Shown here: positions 1-9,432 of the stretch, in pieces
How positions within the stretch are numbered: the stretch's first letter is position 1
Layout of the letters: each line of letters opens with the position of its first letter
DNA from: Candidatus Nomurabacteria bacterium
Lineage (GTDB): Bacteria > Patescibacteriota > Minisyncoccia > Phycocordibacterales > UBA9973
NCBI GenBank assembly: GCA_943356675.1
Contig: CALRFQ010000007.1
Span: 1 to 46,416, forward strand
Direction of reading: 5' to 3'
DNA: 46,416 bases
Program-made: the position numbers and the translations under genes
Notes under the pieces: model-generated
Seen by the model: the letters and a program-made list of their open reading frames with translations, nothing else
Databases searched by the model: none
What the model was told of the DNA's origin: nothing

Positions 1-1727
1 ATTATATTATAAGTCTTTGGTGCTACAATCACTGCTACTATGGTAATGCCAAATCCAAAAATAAATAATACATTTGAAATCACTGAAATAATTTTCTGCC
101 TATTTGAATAAAACTTCATCAGATTTTGATCCTTCTTAGCAAACTCATTCCAGTCAAACTTAAGTGGGTCTAGTGGAACATTCTTCGCTATCACTTCCCC
201 TTCATTATTTATGATGATATTATCTCCAAAATATAAATCATTATAAAGTTCATCTGCATTTTTACCTGCCATTTTTTCTGAAGGGAATTTATAATTTGTT
301 TTACTAGCTAAAATAGTATATGTCCCTGGACCTATTAGGAAACCGTAGCGTCCATCAAGGTCAGTAATAGACGTCGAAACTTCTTCACCTTTCTCATTTT
401 TAAGAATCACATATGCTGGGTCGAGGGGTTGCTTAGTCACAGAGTCGTACACAGTACCCCACGGACGATTCTTTTTTTTAAGTCCAAGTGCAGCCATAAG
501 CAGAGCCCATAGTCTAAATGGTATTAAGAATAATTCTGAAAATGAAAGTGGGTTTAAGAATATACCTGATGCTACAGATACGGCTACTCCAGAAACCACA
601 CCCACAGTAGACACTGTTTGTGTAACCTTCTCTCCCACAGGTTTTGTAATAAAATCTTTTGCTACTTTTTTAACTGCATTTACTGCGGGAGCTATTTTCT
701 TATCAAAAATTTCGCTAGGTGGTAAGCAGGCAATATTATCTGGATTTAATTGGCAATAATTTCCAAAAAATCCTCCTCCAGAACTACTACTTGATCCGCC
801 ACCGCCAGAACTACTAGAACCTCCACCATCACCTGAGCTAGAACTAGAGCCATTACCATCTCCTGAAGATGATGAGCTAGAAGAGCTATTACCGTCCCCA
901 GAAGAAGACGAGGTACTAGAACTATTTCCATCCCCAGAGCTTGAAGAGCTATTACCATCACCTGAAGAGGATGAACTTGAACTATTTCCATCACCGGACG
1001 AGCTACTACTAGAGCTAGAAGTGGATGAGCTACTACCCGAACCAGAACCACCAGAATGATTTATTGCCTCAGTATTATCTGTCGGGTCATAAACATTACT
1101 ATTTATACAACCAGTATCCAGTGCATCTATTTTACCGTCACTATCATTATCTACACCGTCACTACATTCAGGTCTCGCAGTAGCTGGGCGCCAATCAGTC
1201 TGTACACAATACAGAGGATCACTGCAATCAAATTTAATCCATCCATAATTCTGGCTCCATGCATAACCATTAAATTGACCTGTGGAATTTATCACTACAG
1301 TAGTCGCACTATTATTCACGAATGGCCCAAAGTTTATCCAGCCAGCGTTCTCTCCCCAGCCGTAGCCTGAAAGTGAACCGTTTGAGGTGTTAGCAACTTT
1401 AAAATTACCATTTGTACTCGAGCATCCACTTGTAGTATTGATGCAGTTCAGCACTACCCAGCCAAATGATTCACCCCAGACTAAACCTGTAAGCTCAGTA
1501 TCTGTAAGATGCACATTGTATGAATCCTGTGGGGTCGTAAAATATCCAAAATTTATTTCACTAGTAGGCGTAGTAGTGCATGCATCATTTTCGCACACTT
1601 GCGCACTATGATTTGTCGAATCTACCGTGCCATTAATTATAGAAGCGAAAGAGTAGTTCACAACTCCAAAGTAAAACATTAGAGTGACAATACCGCAGTA
1701 TAAATAATTTAATAATTTTTTATTCAT
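1..1727 (-). CDS. Large surface/secreted protein, 3'-truncated by window edge: N-terminal signal-like segment, three GxxWGExxGWxxF-type repeats, Ser/Gly-Asp-Gly-Asn low-complexity linker, TM segments, carboxypeptidase-regulatory-like (CarboxypepD_reg-type) domain
   Basis: Reading minus strand from CAT at 1725-1727 gives an open frame to position 3: MNKKLLNYLYCGIVTLMFYFGVVNYSFASIINGTVDSTNHSAQ...GLVWGESFGWVVLNC...GYGWGENAGWINFGP...GYAWSQNYGWIKFDC...CSDGVDNDSDGKIDALDTGC...GDGNSSSS repeats...WGTVYDSVTKQPLDPAYVILKNEKGEEVSTSITDLDGRYGFLIGPGTYTI...; absent from the ORF track because it has no stop in the window. Confidence 0.85.
   Translation of the reverse strand, partial: MNKKLLNYLYCGIVTLMFYFGVVNYSFASIINGTVDSTNHSAQVCENDACTTTPTSEINFGYFTTPQDSYNVHLTDTELTGLVWGESFGWVVLNCINTTSGCSSTNGNFKVANTSNGSLSGYGWGENAGWINFGPFVNNSATTVVINSTGQFNGYAWSQNYGWIKFDCSDPLYCVQTDWRPATARPECSDGVDNDSDGKIDALDTGCINSNVYDPTDNTEAINHSGGSGSGSSSSTSSSSSSSSGDGNSSSSSSSGDGNSSSSSGDGNSSSTSSSSGDGNSSSSSSSSGDGNGSSSSSGDGGGSSSSGGGGSSSSSGGGFFGNYCQLNPDNIACLPPSEIFDKKIAPAVNAVKKVAKDFITKPVGEKVTQTVSTVGVVSGVAVSVASGIFLNPLSFSELFLIPFRLWALLMAALGLKKKNRPWGTVYDSVTKQPLDPAYVILKNEKGEEVSTSITDLDGRYGFLIGPGTYTILASKTNYKFPSEKMAGKNADELYNDLYFGDNIIINNEGEVIAKNVPLDPLKFDWNEFAKKDQNLMKFYSNRQKIISVISNVLFIFGFGITIVAVIVAPKTYNI
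795..1045 (-). repeat. Low-complexity tandem coding repeat, (S)n-GDGN units
   Basis: Repeated plus-strand pattern 'ttaccatc(a/c)cctgaagatgatgagctagaagagct' encoding SSSSSSGDGNSSSSS units. Confidence 0.8.
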
Positions 1728-1735
1728 AGATTGAA

Positions 1736-2374
1736 TTAATTTAAACCAGTCAAAAAACTAAAAATCAAATAAATTACTGGTGAGAAATATTGCCAGATAA
1801 ATATAATGAAAAATAACAAAACAAACATTCCCCACTGCTCGAGGAATGCTTCCATATGTCGAAATTTATCTGAAAGTAAATTAAAGAGCACTCGAGAGCC
1901 ATCAAGTGGTGGAATAGGTATAAGATTGAAGAATGCGAGAACAATATTAACTAATACTACAGATGAAGCAATCTTGTAAAAGGCTGTCATTGTATATACA
2001 GATCCGAGAATTAAACCACTTGCCATAAACAAACGGATAATAATTCCAAAAGCTATAGCAAGACCGAGATTTGCCACAATTCCAGCAATAGCCACGAGCA
2101 CAATAGACATCTTTCCACCTCTTAAATTATTGGGATTATAAGGCACCGGCTTCGCCCAACCCACTACAAAACCTGCATGAGATATAAGTAAAAAGAATGG
2201 GAGTAAGATAGAACCAAACAAATCTAGGTGCTTAATTGGATTTAGTGTAAGACGGCCTTGAAAGCGAGCTGTGTCATCCCCAAGCCTATATGCCATATAT
2301 CCGTGAGCTACTTCATGGATAACAACTGACATTATTAGAATAATTACGTAAAATATTCCATCTGTAAAATTCAT
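1736..2374 (-). CDS. Site-2 protease family (M50-like) membrane zinc metalloprotease
   Basis: HEVAHGYMAYRLGDDTA (HExxH) plus NLIPIPPLDGSRVL motif, multiple TM segments. Confidence 0.92.
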   Translation of the reverse strand: MNFTDGIFYVIILIMSVVIHEVAHGYMAYRLGDDTARFQGRLTLNPIKHLDLFGSILLPFFLLISHAGFVVGWAKPVPYNPNNLRGGKMSIVLVAIAGIVANLGLAIAFGIIIRLFMASGLILGSVYTMTAFYKIASSVVLVNIVLAFFNLIPIPPLDGSRVLFNLLSDKFRHMEAFLEQWGMFVLLFFIIFIWQYFSPVIYLIFSFLTGLN

Positions 2375-2464
2375 ATAATTTATTATAGCATATACTTATA
2401 GCTTACTTGTACATAAATATGGGGCTTGCATATAGTCACCTATTGTGATAATATCACCCTATCT

Positions 2465-2710
2465 ATGGCAAAAGTATGCGACATAACAAAAAAGGGTTCA
2501 CTAATGGCAGGAGGCTACTCAAACGTAGTTCGTGCTACTAAATTCAACCCAACAGGCAAAGTTCGTAAGTATCCAAACCTTCAAAAGAAGCGTATTTACG
2601 TTCCTGAGCTTAAGAAATTCTTTAATCTTACAATCTCAACTCAAGCAATCAAGACAATAGCGAAGAACGGAGCATTTGCAACACTAAAGAAAGCCGGAAT
2701 CATTAAATAA
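2465..2710 (+). CDS. rpmB: 50S ribosomal protein bL28
   Basis: MAKVCDITKKGSLMAGGYSNVVRATKFNPTGKVRKYPNLQKKRIYVPELKKFFNLTISTQAIKTIAKNG; start chosen at internal Met of the ORF. Confidence 0.88.
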   Translation: MAKVCDITKKGSLMAGGYSNVVRATKFNPTGKVRKYPNLQKKRIYVPELKKFFNLTISTQAIKTIAKNGAFATLKKAGIIK

Positions 2711-2721
2711 TAAACAAAAGT

Positions 2722-2748
2722 AAAAAGGCTCCACAAAGGAGCCTTTTT
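2722..2748 (+). terminator. Intrinsic terminator after rpmB
   Basis: AAAAAGGCTCC-ACAAA-GGAGCCTTTTT. Confidence 0.85.
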
Positions 2749-2764
2749 ACTTTATAATAGACAT

Positions 2765-3181
2765 ATGAAAAATTTTGCAAAAGAACTCAAAGAGTTCGCG
2801 ATGAAAGGTAGTGTGGTGGACTTAGCAGTCGGTGTAGTTATTGGTGGTGCATTTGGTAAAGTAGTTTCTTCTCTTGTGTCTGATGTGATCATGCCCTCTA
2901 TTGGTGTCCTAGTTGGTGGTATTAAATTCACTGATTTAGTAATTGTCCTAAAAGATAAGAGCATAGACGCTGCAGGGGCAGTCGTGCCAGCTGTGAATCT
3001 AAACATCGGTAGCTTCATCCAAAGCTGTTTTGATTTCGCAATTGTTGCTATAGCAATATTTGCAATGATAAAAGTCATGAATCATATGAAGAAAAGAAAG
3101 CCAGCTCCTGGAGAAGAGCCAGCTCCGGTTCCAGAAGACATCAAGCTCCTCACAGAAATCAGAGACGCACTAAAGAAATAA
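2765..3181 (+). CDS. mscL: Large-conductance mechanosensitive channel
   Basis: [52 protein letters not shown]. Confidence 0.95.
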   Translation: MKNFAKELKEFAMKGSVVDLAVGVVIGGAFGKVVSSLVSDVIMPSIGVLVGGIKFTDLVIVLKDKSIDAAGAVVPAVNLNIGSFIQSCFDFAIVAIAIFAMIKVMNHMKKRKPAPGEEPAPVPEDIKLLTEIRDALKK

Positions 3182-3189
3182 ACAAATAT

Positions 3190-3217
3190 AAAATACCCCG
3201 ACTATCGGGGTATTTTA
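3190..3217. terminator. Bidirectional intrinsic terminator between convergent mscL and the 1474-aa gene
   Basis: AAATACCCCG-ACTAT-CGGGGTATTTTA. Confidence 0.85.
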
Positions 3218-3226
3218 TATTAAATA

Positions 3227-6200
3227 TTACTCAAAAGTTAATTTTATCTCTCCACCTTCAATTGAAATTTTACTAATATTCTGCTTGTATTTCTTTTCAA
3301 GTTTAACTTTTACAGCAGCTGATAGTCCCACAAGTGCTTCATTCACTGAACCTCTTGAGGTACTGTTTGCACGGACTTTATTGTTTGTTTTATTAAACAC
3401 AAAGTCATTACCTTTACTTACAATATCCAAATCAACTGTTGGCTTGCCACCCTTTTCATCTAGAGCCTTGAGGTTGATATGACTTACAATGTGCCCATCT
3501 TCAACTCCAAAATTAAATTTATCTATTTCAATTTTTCCTTCTTTCTTAAGAATAGAAGCTAATGTCTTTTTATATTCATCACCTAATTCTTTTGCAGACA
3601 TTTTTTCCACTTTTTTTACTTCTATAGAGTCTGGGGTTAATTCTTTTTTGGGAACTAATTTCTTAACGATATTATTATTCTGTCGACGGTACCCCCAGAG
3701 ATATCGCTTTTGATCTTTATATTTTGTAAGCAATTCAATCACTCGAGGCATGGATGCATCGTTAAAGCTGATTTTTCCATCTCCCATAGTGAAATGCGTA
3801 TTTTCCTTGAGCCCCATCATAAACATTGTCTTCTTTATTACAGCTTCAGCCTCTGCGGAGTTCGGACCCATTTGTTCTCTAACAAAACTTAACAATGTAT
3901 TCACAGACTGTTCATATTTGCTCTTCTGTAAGACTGAAGCTGATGAATACTCTTTGACAGTATCTAACAGTTCATCGATAGTTTTTTCTTTTAATGACTG
4001 ATTTTCAAAATCATCATAGGGACTAACATTTTTTGCCATTGCGTCGATAAAACGGCGTGGACTAGAATTAGACCGGAGCCCAGACATCTCGGCTGTTTTA
4101 GTATTTGGGATCTGCTCTCCCTCATTATTTTTATCCCCGCGTAGCAAAGAAATCTTCTGCCCAATCTTCATATCTTCACCGATAAGATCGGGAACATATC
4201 CACCAATCTGCACATATGATTCAGCGGTATATGCTGTGTTCCATCCTCCACTAATAACCCTATTCCAAGCAAAACTACTGCCTTTCATATTCTCAGGTCG
4301 ATAAGCTTCCTTCCGCATTAGTGGCTCCATCATATCCCAGAGTCTTCTTTCGAAGAAGAGGAGATCGTTCTTAGACATTATTTCCGGCTGTCTATCCTGA
4401 ATTCCTCTAAGAACATCTAAATACGGCTTCTCATCAAAAGTAGTAATGAGTTTATCAATCGTACGCTTATCTACTGCCATAAGGTCAGCATCCTCAGATT
4501 CAATATATAGTTCACCTACAGGATTTTTTCTAGCAATTGAACGAATGAGTGCAAGGTCAGTAATATATTTGCGAGCATTACCAACGTTTGCATCCTCTTT
4601 CGCAAATGTCTTGTCGATTGTATTTACCTGATACCCGGGATTCATTTTCTTCCACTCCTCAATAACAGAAAGACTGTTATCTGCCTTTTCTCCCTCTTTT
4701 TTGTTTACAATAATATTTATTTCGAATAGTTTTTTATCAATTAACTTTCCACTTTTATCAACTTGTTTGGAATATTGATCAAGCAAATTCGCTAAATTCT
4801 TTTCTTCGAAACGCGCAGGGATATTGACCGTCACTCTACATTCATCCTGCATTGGTGGCAATGAATTTGCAAATGCATTGAGCTCCTTCAAATATTCTTT
4901 GTTCTGCATTTGTAAATACTCCTTAACCCGGGCTCGCTCACGCTCCAAACTGCGCTTTACAAGATTGCCATCTTTGTCGACGAAGACTTTCTTGCCGTCA
5001 ATCATTTTTTCAAAATATGGATCCGGCTTGAATCCCGCCTTTTTCATCTCCTTCATGAGACCATCGGGGTTATTCATGCCGTAATATATCGGATACATTT
5101 TCTTATCCTGTGGGGTAGGTTTAGATTTACCGTATTCCCCTCTTTCGAGTGGACGGCGAGGGACTATTGGAATTGGGTATGGAGGATCATAGTCTGTATC
5201 GTCTGGTAAATCAAATGTTACGTAAGGCACATCGTCGTGCGGTATATTTGCAGCGTCGTCACCTATGTGTGTAGCTAGGATATCCATGTCTTGCCCACCA
5301 TCTGGGTAAGTCACATCAGCATTCATATGTGCTATCTCTGCATATGCACCAGTATACACTGCATGTCCTGATGCATCAGTAGTGAAGAGCATTTTGCCTA
5401 TCTCACTATTTTTATCTACGATTGCATTTCCATATTTATCTACATCCACTTCAAAAACATACTGCTGGCTATCTTTAGATACGGAAAGAAGCATCTTCAA
5501 ATTACCACCAAGCATTTGCTTATGAGCTTCTACAGATGCATCACCTTGGAAGGATCCATCATCCGTCATACGGTGCACATTAAAAGCATAATCACCATTT
5601 TCAGTGACACCAGTGTTGTTCACTCCTCCCCAATCAGCACGAAGCTCATTTAGATCAGAACCGAAGCGATGTCTAGGGTCTCCAGGATAGTCAGGATTAT
5701 CCACCATAGGAGTATCGTTGCCCATGAAGTGTCTGTGAATTCTGTGCATAGAATCCTTGTGCTGCTCCACCCATTCACTTGGATTTTTTGCACCGTTGCC
5801 ATCTATCTTCCCTTCAGGATCGTGAATCTTGTAGAAGTCTGTATATATATCATCTTTATTAAGTAATGCTATTGATTCAGGAGAAAGGTTACCATTTGAA
5901 TCGAAGCTAAGTGGGATATCATTTGAAATCACTACTCCATCACGCACGAAGTCATAAGTTCCATTACCATTATCTATAATGTCAGCTCCATCTGGAAGCT
6001 CGATATGAGTAGCTCCCATTATTGCTTCATGCATATGCTCTGTAGGCATTCGAGGACTCTCACCGAAGAGATTACGGCGTAATGCTTCAAGTGCAGTTGC
6101 ATTCTTATGAAGATCCGCACCGTGATTTGACTCATCAGAGAAATGATTGTAGATACTTTTCGCACCACCTTCAATCACTCCATCACGAGATGTACCTAAC

Positions 6201-7651
6201 GCCCATAACTCTTGCACTGCGAAGCTTGTCGCTGCACCCATAAGCATTGTCTGCCCCATCTTTCTTGCTATTCTCCATCTCTTTAAGTTACGAAAAATTT
6301 TATCCTTCTTAGCTATATCACCTCCTTCAAACACACTCACTTGGTGAGCAGTTCTCCCTTCTATGAAATCATCATAACTTGCACCATTCATAAATGCTTT
6401 TGGATTTGAAGCAGTCTCTTTTCTTATCGCTACCTTTATCTCAGCAAGCCTGAGTGCTATCTTCATTCTGTCTTTTTCTACACTTCCATAGTGATCGTAA
6501 GAAATAAGGTCAATCTTTTGTGTATCACCCAAGCGAATACGAGCTTCAAGCTCTGCAATGCGTCCAAAAGCTGCTTGCATATCAGCCTCACTTACATTCC
6601 CAGCTTTCATTAAACTAAGATCACCATCTAATTCAGAAATTATTGCTGTAGCATTCTTCGTCTCATACAAATTCTTTGCCATTTCCTCGCGGCGCTCCAT
6701 ATCAGGATCGGTGAACTTCATTCCCTTCGCGTTTTCACGCATGTTCTGGCTTCGTTCACGATTAACTCTGGCATTTTCCTTCACACCTTCAACGACTGCT
6801 CCAGCAGCAAGACCCGCTCCGAAGCCAAACCACTTCGCAGCTCTCTTACCATAATTCATCGTGAGAGACTTCGTAATCGAATACGCTCCCGCCACAGCTC
6901 CAGATAGAATCGCATTTTGTGAGATAGCTTTACCAAATTTATTATCACCAAAAAGCTTATCAAGAGTTGTCTTTTTACCTTCTGTATTAAGACTTTCACG
7001 AGCTTTTCCAAAAGTAAGGTTAACTTCGAAATCCATCTGATCCAGCTTCTCACCTTGCGCTACTGCTTGCTTCACTTCATTGGCAATATCGAAAAGATTG
7101 TCTGCATACAAACTCTCTTCCTTAGCGTATTCTGGATTATGTGTACGTATTATGCGTTTCTTTTCTTCTTCAAATGCAGCTTTATCCATAGTAGGAGTTG
7201 CTGCATAAGTCTTTATCAAATCTTTCAATGCTGTATTTAAGGCAGCTCCAGCATTTTTTCTTGAGTCTCTTTCTTCTTCGCGAAGCATCTCATTTTCGTA
7301 CTCGCTAGTAAAACGCTCCACAATGGCATCCATTGCTTCCTTATGTAAATTTGTATTTTGAGCTTGGTTGGCTATCTCTGCTTCGCCGTGATACAGATTT
7401 TTATTCTCTATAATATCCTTTCTGGCTTTTTGAATTTCTTTATTACGATAGTAACCTTCCATCAGATTCTGCTGCCAAATGCGTCTTGCGAATTTCGTAA
7501 TTCTATTTTGCCCAAGCTGATCTTTCGATTCAGACATTTTTGCATCTCCAATATCTCGAGCCTGCCCTGCCACTAATTGATCCGCGTCTACGACTGCAGC
7601 CTTAAATATCTTTTTTTCACCATTCCCACCGTTAAGTTTTTCTTGTGGCAT
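3227..7651 (-). CDS. Very large (1474 aa) CPR-type protein with hydrophobic segments in the N-terminal half and an internal GT-A/GT2-like glycosyltransferase domain
   Basis: Internal region CRVTVNIPARFEEKNLANLLDQY...ESEDADLMAVDKRTI...YVQIGGYVPDLIGEDMKIGQKI resembles the GT2 N-terminal strand, DxD and ED motifs; hydrophobic segments AGAYSITKSL..., MGQTMLMGAATSFAVQELWALG. Confidence 0.7.
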   Translation of the reverse strand: MPQEKLNGGNGEKKIFKAAVVDADQLVAGQARDIGDAKMSESKDQLGQNRITKFARRIWQQNLMEGYYRNKEIQKARKDIIENKNLYHGEAEIANQAQNTNLHKEAMDAIVERFTSEYENEMLREEERDSRKNAGAALNTALKDLIKTYAATPTMDKAAFEEEKKRIIRTHNPEYAKEESLYADNLFDIANEVKQAVAQGEKLDQMDFEVNLTFGKARESLNTEGKKTTLDKLFGDNKFGKAISQNAILSGAVAGAYSITKSLTMNYGKRAAKWFGFGAGLAAGAVVEGVKENARVNRERSQNMRENAKGMKFTDPDMERREEMAKNLYETKNATAIISELDGDLSLMKAGNVSEADMQAAFGRIAELEARIRLGDTQKIDLISYDHYGSVEKDRMKIALRLAEIKVAIRKETASNPKAFMNGASYDDFIEGRTAHQVSVFEGGDIAKKDKIFRNLKRWRIARKMGQTMLMGAATSFAVQELWALGTSRDGVIEGGAKSIYNHFSDESNHGADLHKNATALEALRRNLFGESPRMPTEHMHEAIMGATHIELPDGADIIDNGNGTYDFVRDGVVISNDIPLSFDSNGNLSPESIALLNKDDIYTDFYKIHDPEGKIDGNGAKNPSEWVEQHKDSMHRIHRHFMGNDTPMVDNPDYPGDPRHRFGSDLNELRADWGGVNNTGVTENGDYAFNVHRMTDDGSFQGDASVEAHKQMLGGNLKMLLSVSKDSQQYVFEVDVDKYGNAIVDKNSEIGKMLFTTDASGHAVYTGAYAEIAHMNADVTYPDGGQDMDILATHIGDDAANIPHDDVPYVTFDLPDDTDYDPPYPIPIVPRRPLERGEYGKSKPTPQDKKMYPIYYGMNNPDGLMKEMKKAGFKPDPYFEKMIDGKKVFVDKDGNLVKRSLERERARVKEYLQMQNKEYLKELNAFANSLPPMQDECRVTVNIPARFEEKNLANLLDQYSKQVDKSGKLIDKKLFEINIIVNKKEGEKADNSLSVIEEWKKMNPGYQVNTIDKTFAKEDANVGNARKYITDLALIRSIARKNPVGELYIESEDADLMAVDKRTIDKLITTFDEKPYLDVLRGIQDRQPEIMSKNDLLFFERRLWDMMEPLMRKEAYRPENMKGSSFAWNRVISGGWNTAYTAESYVQIGGYVPDLIGEDMKIGQKISLLRGDKNNEGEQIPNTKTAEMSGLRSNSSPRRFIDAMAKNVSPYDDFENQSLKEKTIDELLDTVKEYSSASVLQKSKYEQSVNTLLSFVREQMGPNSAEAEAVIKKTMFMMGLKENTHFTMGDGKISFNDASMPRVIELLTKYKDQKRYLWGYRRQNNNIVKKLVPKKELTPDSIEVKKVEKMSAKELGDEYKKTLASILKKEGKIEIDKFNFGVEDGHIVSHINLKALDEKGGKPTVDLDIVSKGNDFVFNKTNNKVRANSTSRGSVNEALVGLSAAVKVKLEKKYKQNISKISIEGGEIKLTFE

Positions 7652-7658
7652 ATAGATT

Positions 7659-7949
7659 TTAGCCTAGATACATGCTTTTAAATGAAATCATTTCAGTTGC
7701 TAGCTTCTCTTCAAAGTCTGGAACATTCTTTTTTATAAATGCTTCCATCTCATCGTCATTTCCACTATCAGCAACTTTCTCGAAATCACCGAGCATTTCT
7801 TCAGGCACATTATTGATAATCATTGCATTCACACGATCTTCGAAACGACTAAGTAAATCCGCCTTAATTTGAGTAATAACTTCTGGGTCAGTTGTGTCGA
7901 AGCCTTTCTCTTCCACCAACTTGTCTATAAATTCTTCTATAGTTTTCAT
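7659..7949 (-). CDS. Small acidic protein, DUF5663-like
   Basis: MKTIEEFIDKLVEEKGFDTTDPEVITQIKADLLSRFEDRVNAMIINNVPEEMLGDFEKV; resembles a small CPR family, recognition from memory. Confidence 0.6.
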   Translation of the reverse strand: MKTIEEFIDKLVEEKGFDTTDPEVITQIKADLLSRFEDRVNAMIINNVPEEMLGDFEKVADSGNDDEMEAFIKKNVPDFEEKLATEMISFKSMYLG

Positions 7950-7988
7950 GTACTAAATTATACTATACATATACAAGGTAGGCAATTT

Positions 7989-8891
7989 TTAACAAGCTAT
8001 CTCGATTCCGTTGCTATGACAAAGGATTGTGCCACTAATATAGGTAGCAAGATACGGGACTTCAAGCGACTTAAGCCTATCTAAAACTTCCTTATGGGGA
8101 TGCCCATACGAATTACCCTTCCCAGCAGAGATAATAACCACACTTGGCGAAGTAGCCTTTAAATACTGGGATGAGGAGGAAGTGCGAGAACCATGGTGCC
8201 CGAGCTTGAGCACATCGACATCGAGAACTTTCGGGTCTTTATTTACTAGATGCATCTCCTTTTCCATAGGAGAATCCGCAGTAAGCATCACACTTGTAGC
8301 CCCATATGTGAGCTTCCCCACTATCGAGCCGTCGTTTGTCTCCATATTTGAAACATCAGCTACGTCTGGATAAAGAATATCAAAATGGACTCCATCTTTC
8401 TCATCGAGCATTATTCGCATCCCGGCTCTGCCAAGAATTCTCGGAATTTTTTGTGTAGCAATTTTGTTTTCTAAACTTTCATATATCTGACTATGTGAAG
8501 TCCCGCCCGATTCGATAACCTGCCCAACGGAATAATTGGAGAGCACATCTACGAGCCCGCCAATATGGTCCGCATCTGGGTGCGTGCCGATAACGACATC
8601 GATAGACTTATCACCAAATGGCATAACTTTCGAAAGCTCTGTAAGCACGCGTGAGCTCCGCCCACCATCCACCAGCATCTGCGATCCATTCGGCGCTTCT
8701 ATATATATCGAATCTCCTTGCCCGATATCAAGAAATGCCACAGTCATCTCATTAGGCTTTCTGTTTATATATAATGTATAGCACAAAATCCCTACTACAA
8801 TCATCAGTAGTACAAAAAATAAAATATACTTTTTCTCTACCTTACCGATTCTGCGCCATGGCGAACTTTCAGTAAAATTATTTTTCTCCAT
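7989..8891 (-). CDS. ComEC/Rec2-type MBL-fold hydrolase with one N-terminal TM, separate from the ComEC competence domain
   Basis: FLDIGQGDSIYIEAPNGSQMLVDGG...GTHPDADHIGGLVDVL...DVLKLGHHGSRTSSS. Confidence 0.92.
   Translation of the reverse strand: MEKNNFTESSPWRRIGKVEKKYILFFVLLMIVVGILCYTLYINRKPNEMTVAFLDIGQGDSIYIEAPNGSQMLVDGGRSSRVLTELSKVMPFGDKSIDVVIGTHPDADHIGGLVDVLSNYSVGQVIESGGTSHSQIYESLENKIATQKIPRILGRAGMRIMLDEKDGVHFDILYPDVADVSNMETNDGSIVGKLTYGATSVMLTADSPMEKEMHLVNKDPKVLDVDVLKLGHHGSRTSSSSQYLKATSPSVVIISAGKGNSYGHPHKEVLDRLKSLEVPYLATYISGTILCHSNGIEIAC
8843..8876. promoter_or_regulatory. Operator-like palindrome site A (degenerate copy), inside the first codons of the MBL gene
   Basis: TTACC-GATTC-TGCGCCATGGCGAA-CTTTC-AGTAA; one mismatch per arm relative to sites B and C. 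Confidence 0.75.
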
Positions 8892-9375
8892 AACCTTTAG
8901 CTAATTTAAAAGTTTTAAAATTATCCCCAAGTTTTATTTCCTTTACATACACAACAAACTCCTGTGGTAATGGAGCTGGACCGACCCATACACTCTTTTG
9001 AATCATAACAAAGTGAAACTTTTTTAAATTTCTACGGAACCAATCTCTCCCTTTCTTATTGTCTTGCGGAATATCATATATAACCAAAAGATTTTTGGGT
9101 GAATTTTTTGTAAGGTTAGTTTCAAAATTTTTTAAAATATCCCTTCCTTCTTCTAAAAATTCTTTTCCTTTATATGTAATGAAAAATTGACCCAGTTTAT
9201 TCTTTTTAATATAACCCTTCTTTTGTAAAATCGAAGATCCATTCGCAAGAGTTTGATATTTATAATTTTTAAAATCTGGTAATCCTGAAAAACCAACTCG
9301 AATACCTTTATATTTTAGAGTTCTATTTTTTCTAGCCTTATCTAAATAAGCAAGAATTTCTCTTTCTATACTCAT
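8878..9375 (-). CDS. PaaX-like transcriptional regulator: N-terminal HTH plus Cas2-like domain
   Basis: Winged-helix-like N-terminus (ILQKKGYIKKNKLGQFFITYKGKEFLEEG) and Cas2-like LLVIYDIPQDNKKGRDWFRRNLKKFHFVMIQKSVWVGP. Confidence 0.8.
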   Translation of the reverse strand: MSIEREILAYLDKARKNRTLKYKGIRVGFSGLPDFKNYKYQTLANGSSILQKKGYIKKNKLGQFFITYKGKEFLEEGRDILKNFETNLTKNSPKNLLVIYDIPQDNKKGRDWFRRNLKKFHFVMIQKSVWVGPAPLPQEFVVYVKEIKLGDNFKTFKLAKGYGEK

Positions 9376-9392
9376 AACATTATTATATCACT

Positions 9393-9426
9393 TTACCGAA
9401 AGTTCGCCATGGCGAATAATAGGTAA
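9393..9426. promoter_or_regulatory. Operator-like palindrome site B, immediately upstream of the PaaX/Cas2-like gene
   Basis: TTACC-GAAAG-TTCGCCATGGCGAA-TAATA-GGTAA; followed on the minus strand by GTGATATAATAATGTTATG (TATAAT-like -10 next to the start codon). Confidence 0.88.
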
Positions 9427-9432
9427 GATTAA

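Noticed and set aside
795-1045. Possible CRISPR or DNA-level tandem repeat
   Set aside because: Irregular units encoding Ser/Gly-Asp-Gly-Asn low-complexity protein sequence; no spacers.
746-1051. ORF-track protein MVLVRVVAHPLLALVV... (101 aa)
   Set aside because: Out-of-frame reading of the Ser/Gly repeat within the real minus-strand CDS 1..1727.
1056-1611. Plus-strand ORFs of 104 and 74 aa
   Set aside because: Lie opposite the long minus-strand surface-protein frame; no recognisable protein features.
2752-3078. 108-aa minus ORF opposite mscL
   Set aside because: Antisense shadow of a clear mscL gene.
3285-7576. Numerous plus-strand ORFs opposite the 1474-aa gene
   Set aside because: Shadow ORFs of a long coding frame; no family resemblance.
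8878-9375. Considered as evidence of a CRISPR-Cas locus
   Set aside because: No repeat-spacer array, cas1 or effector in the window; the domain layout fits a PaaX-like regulator better.
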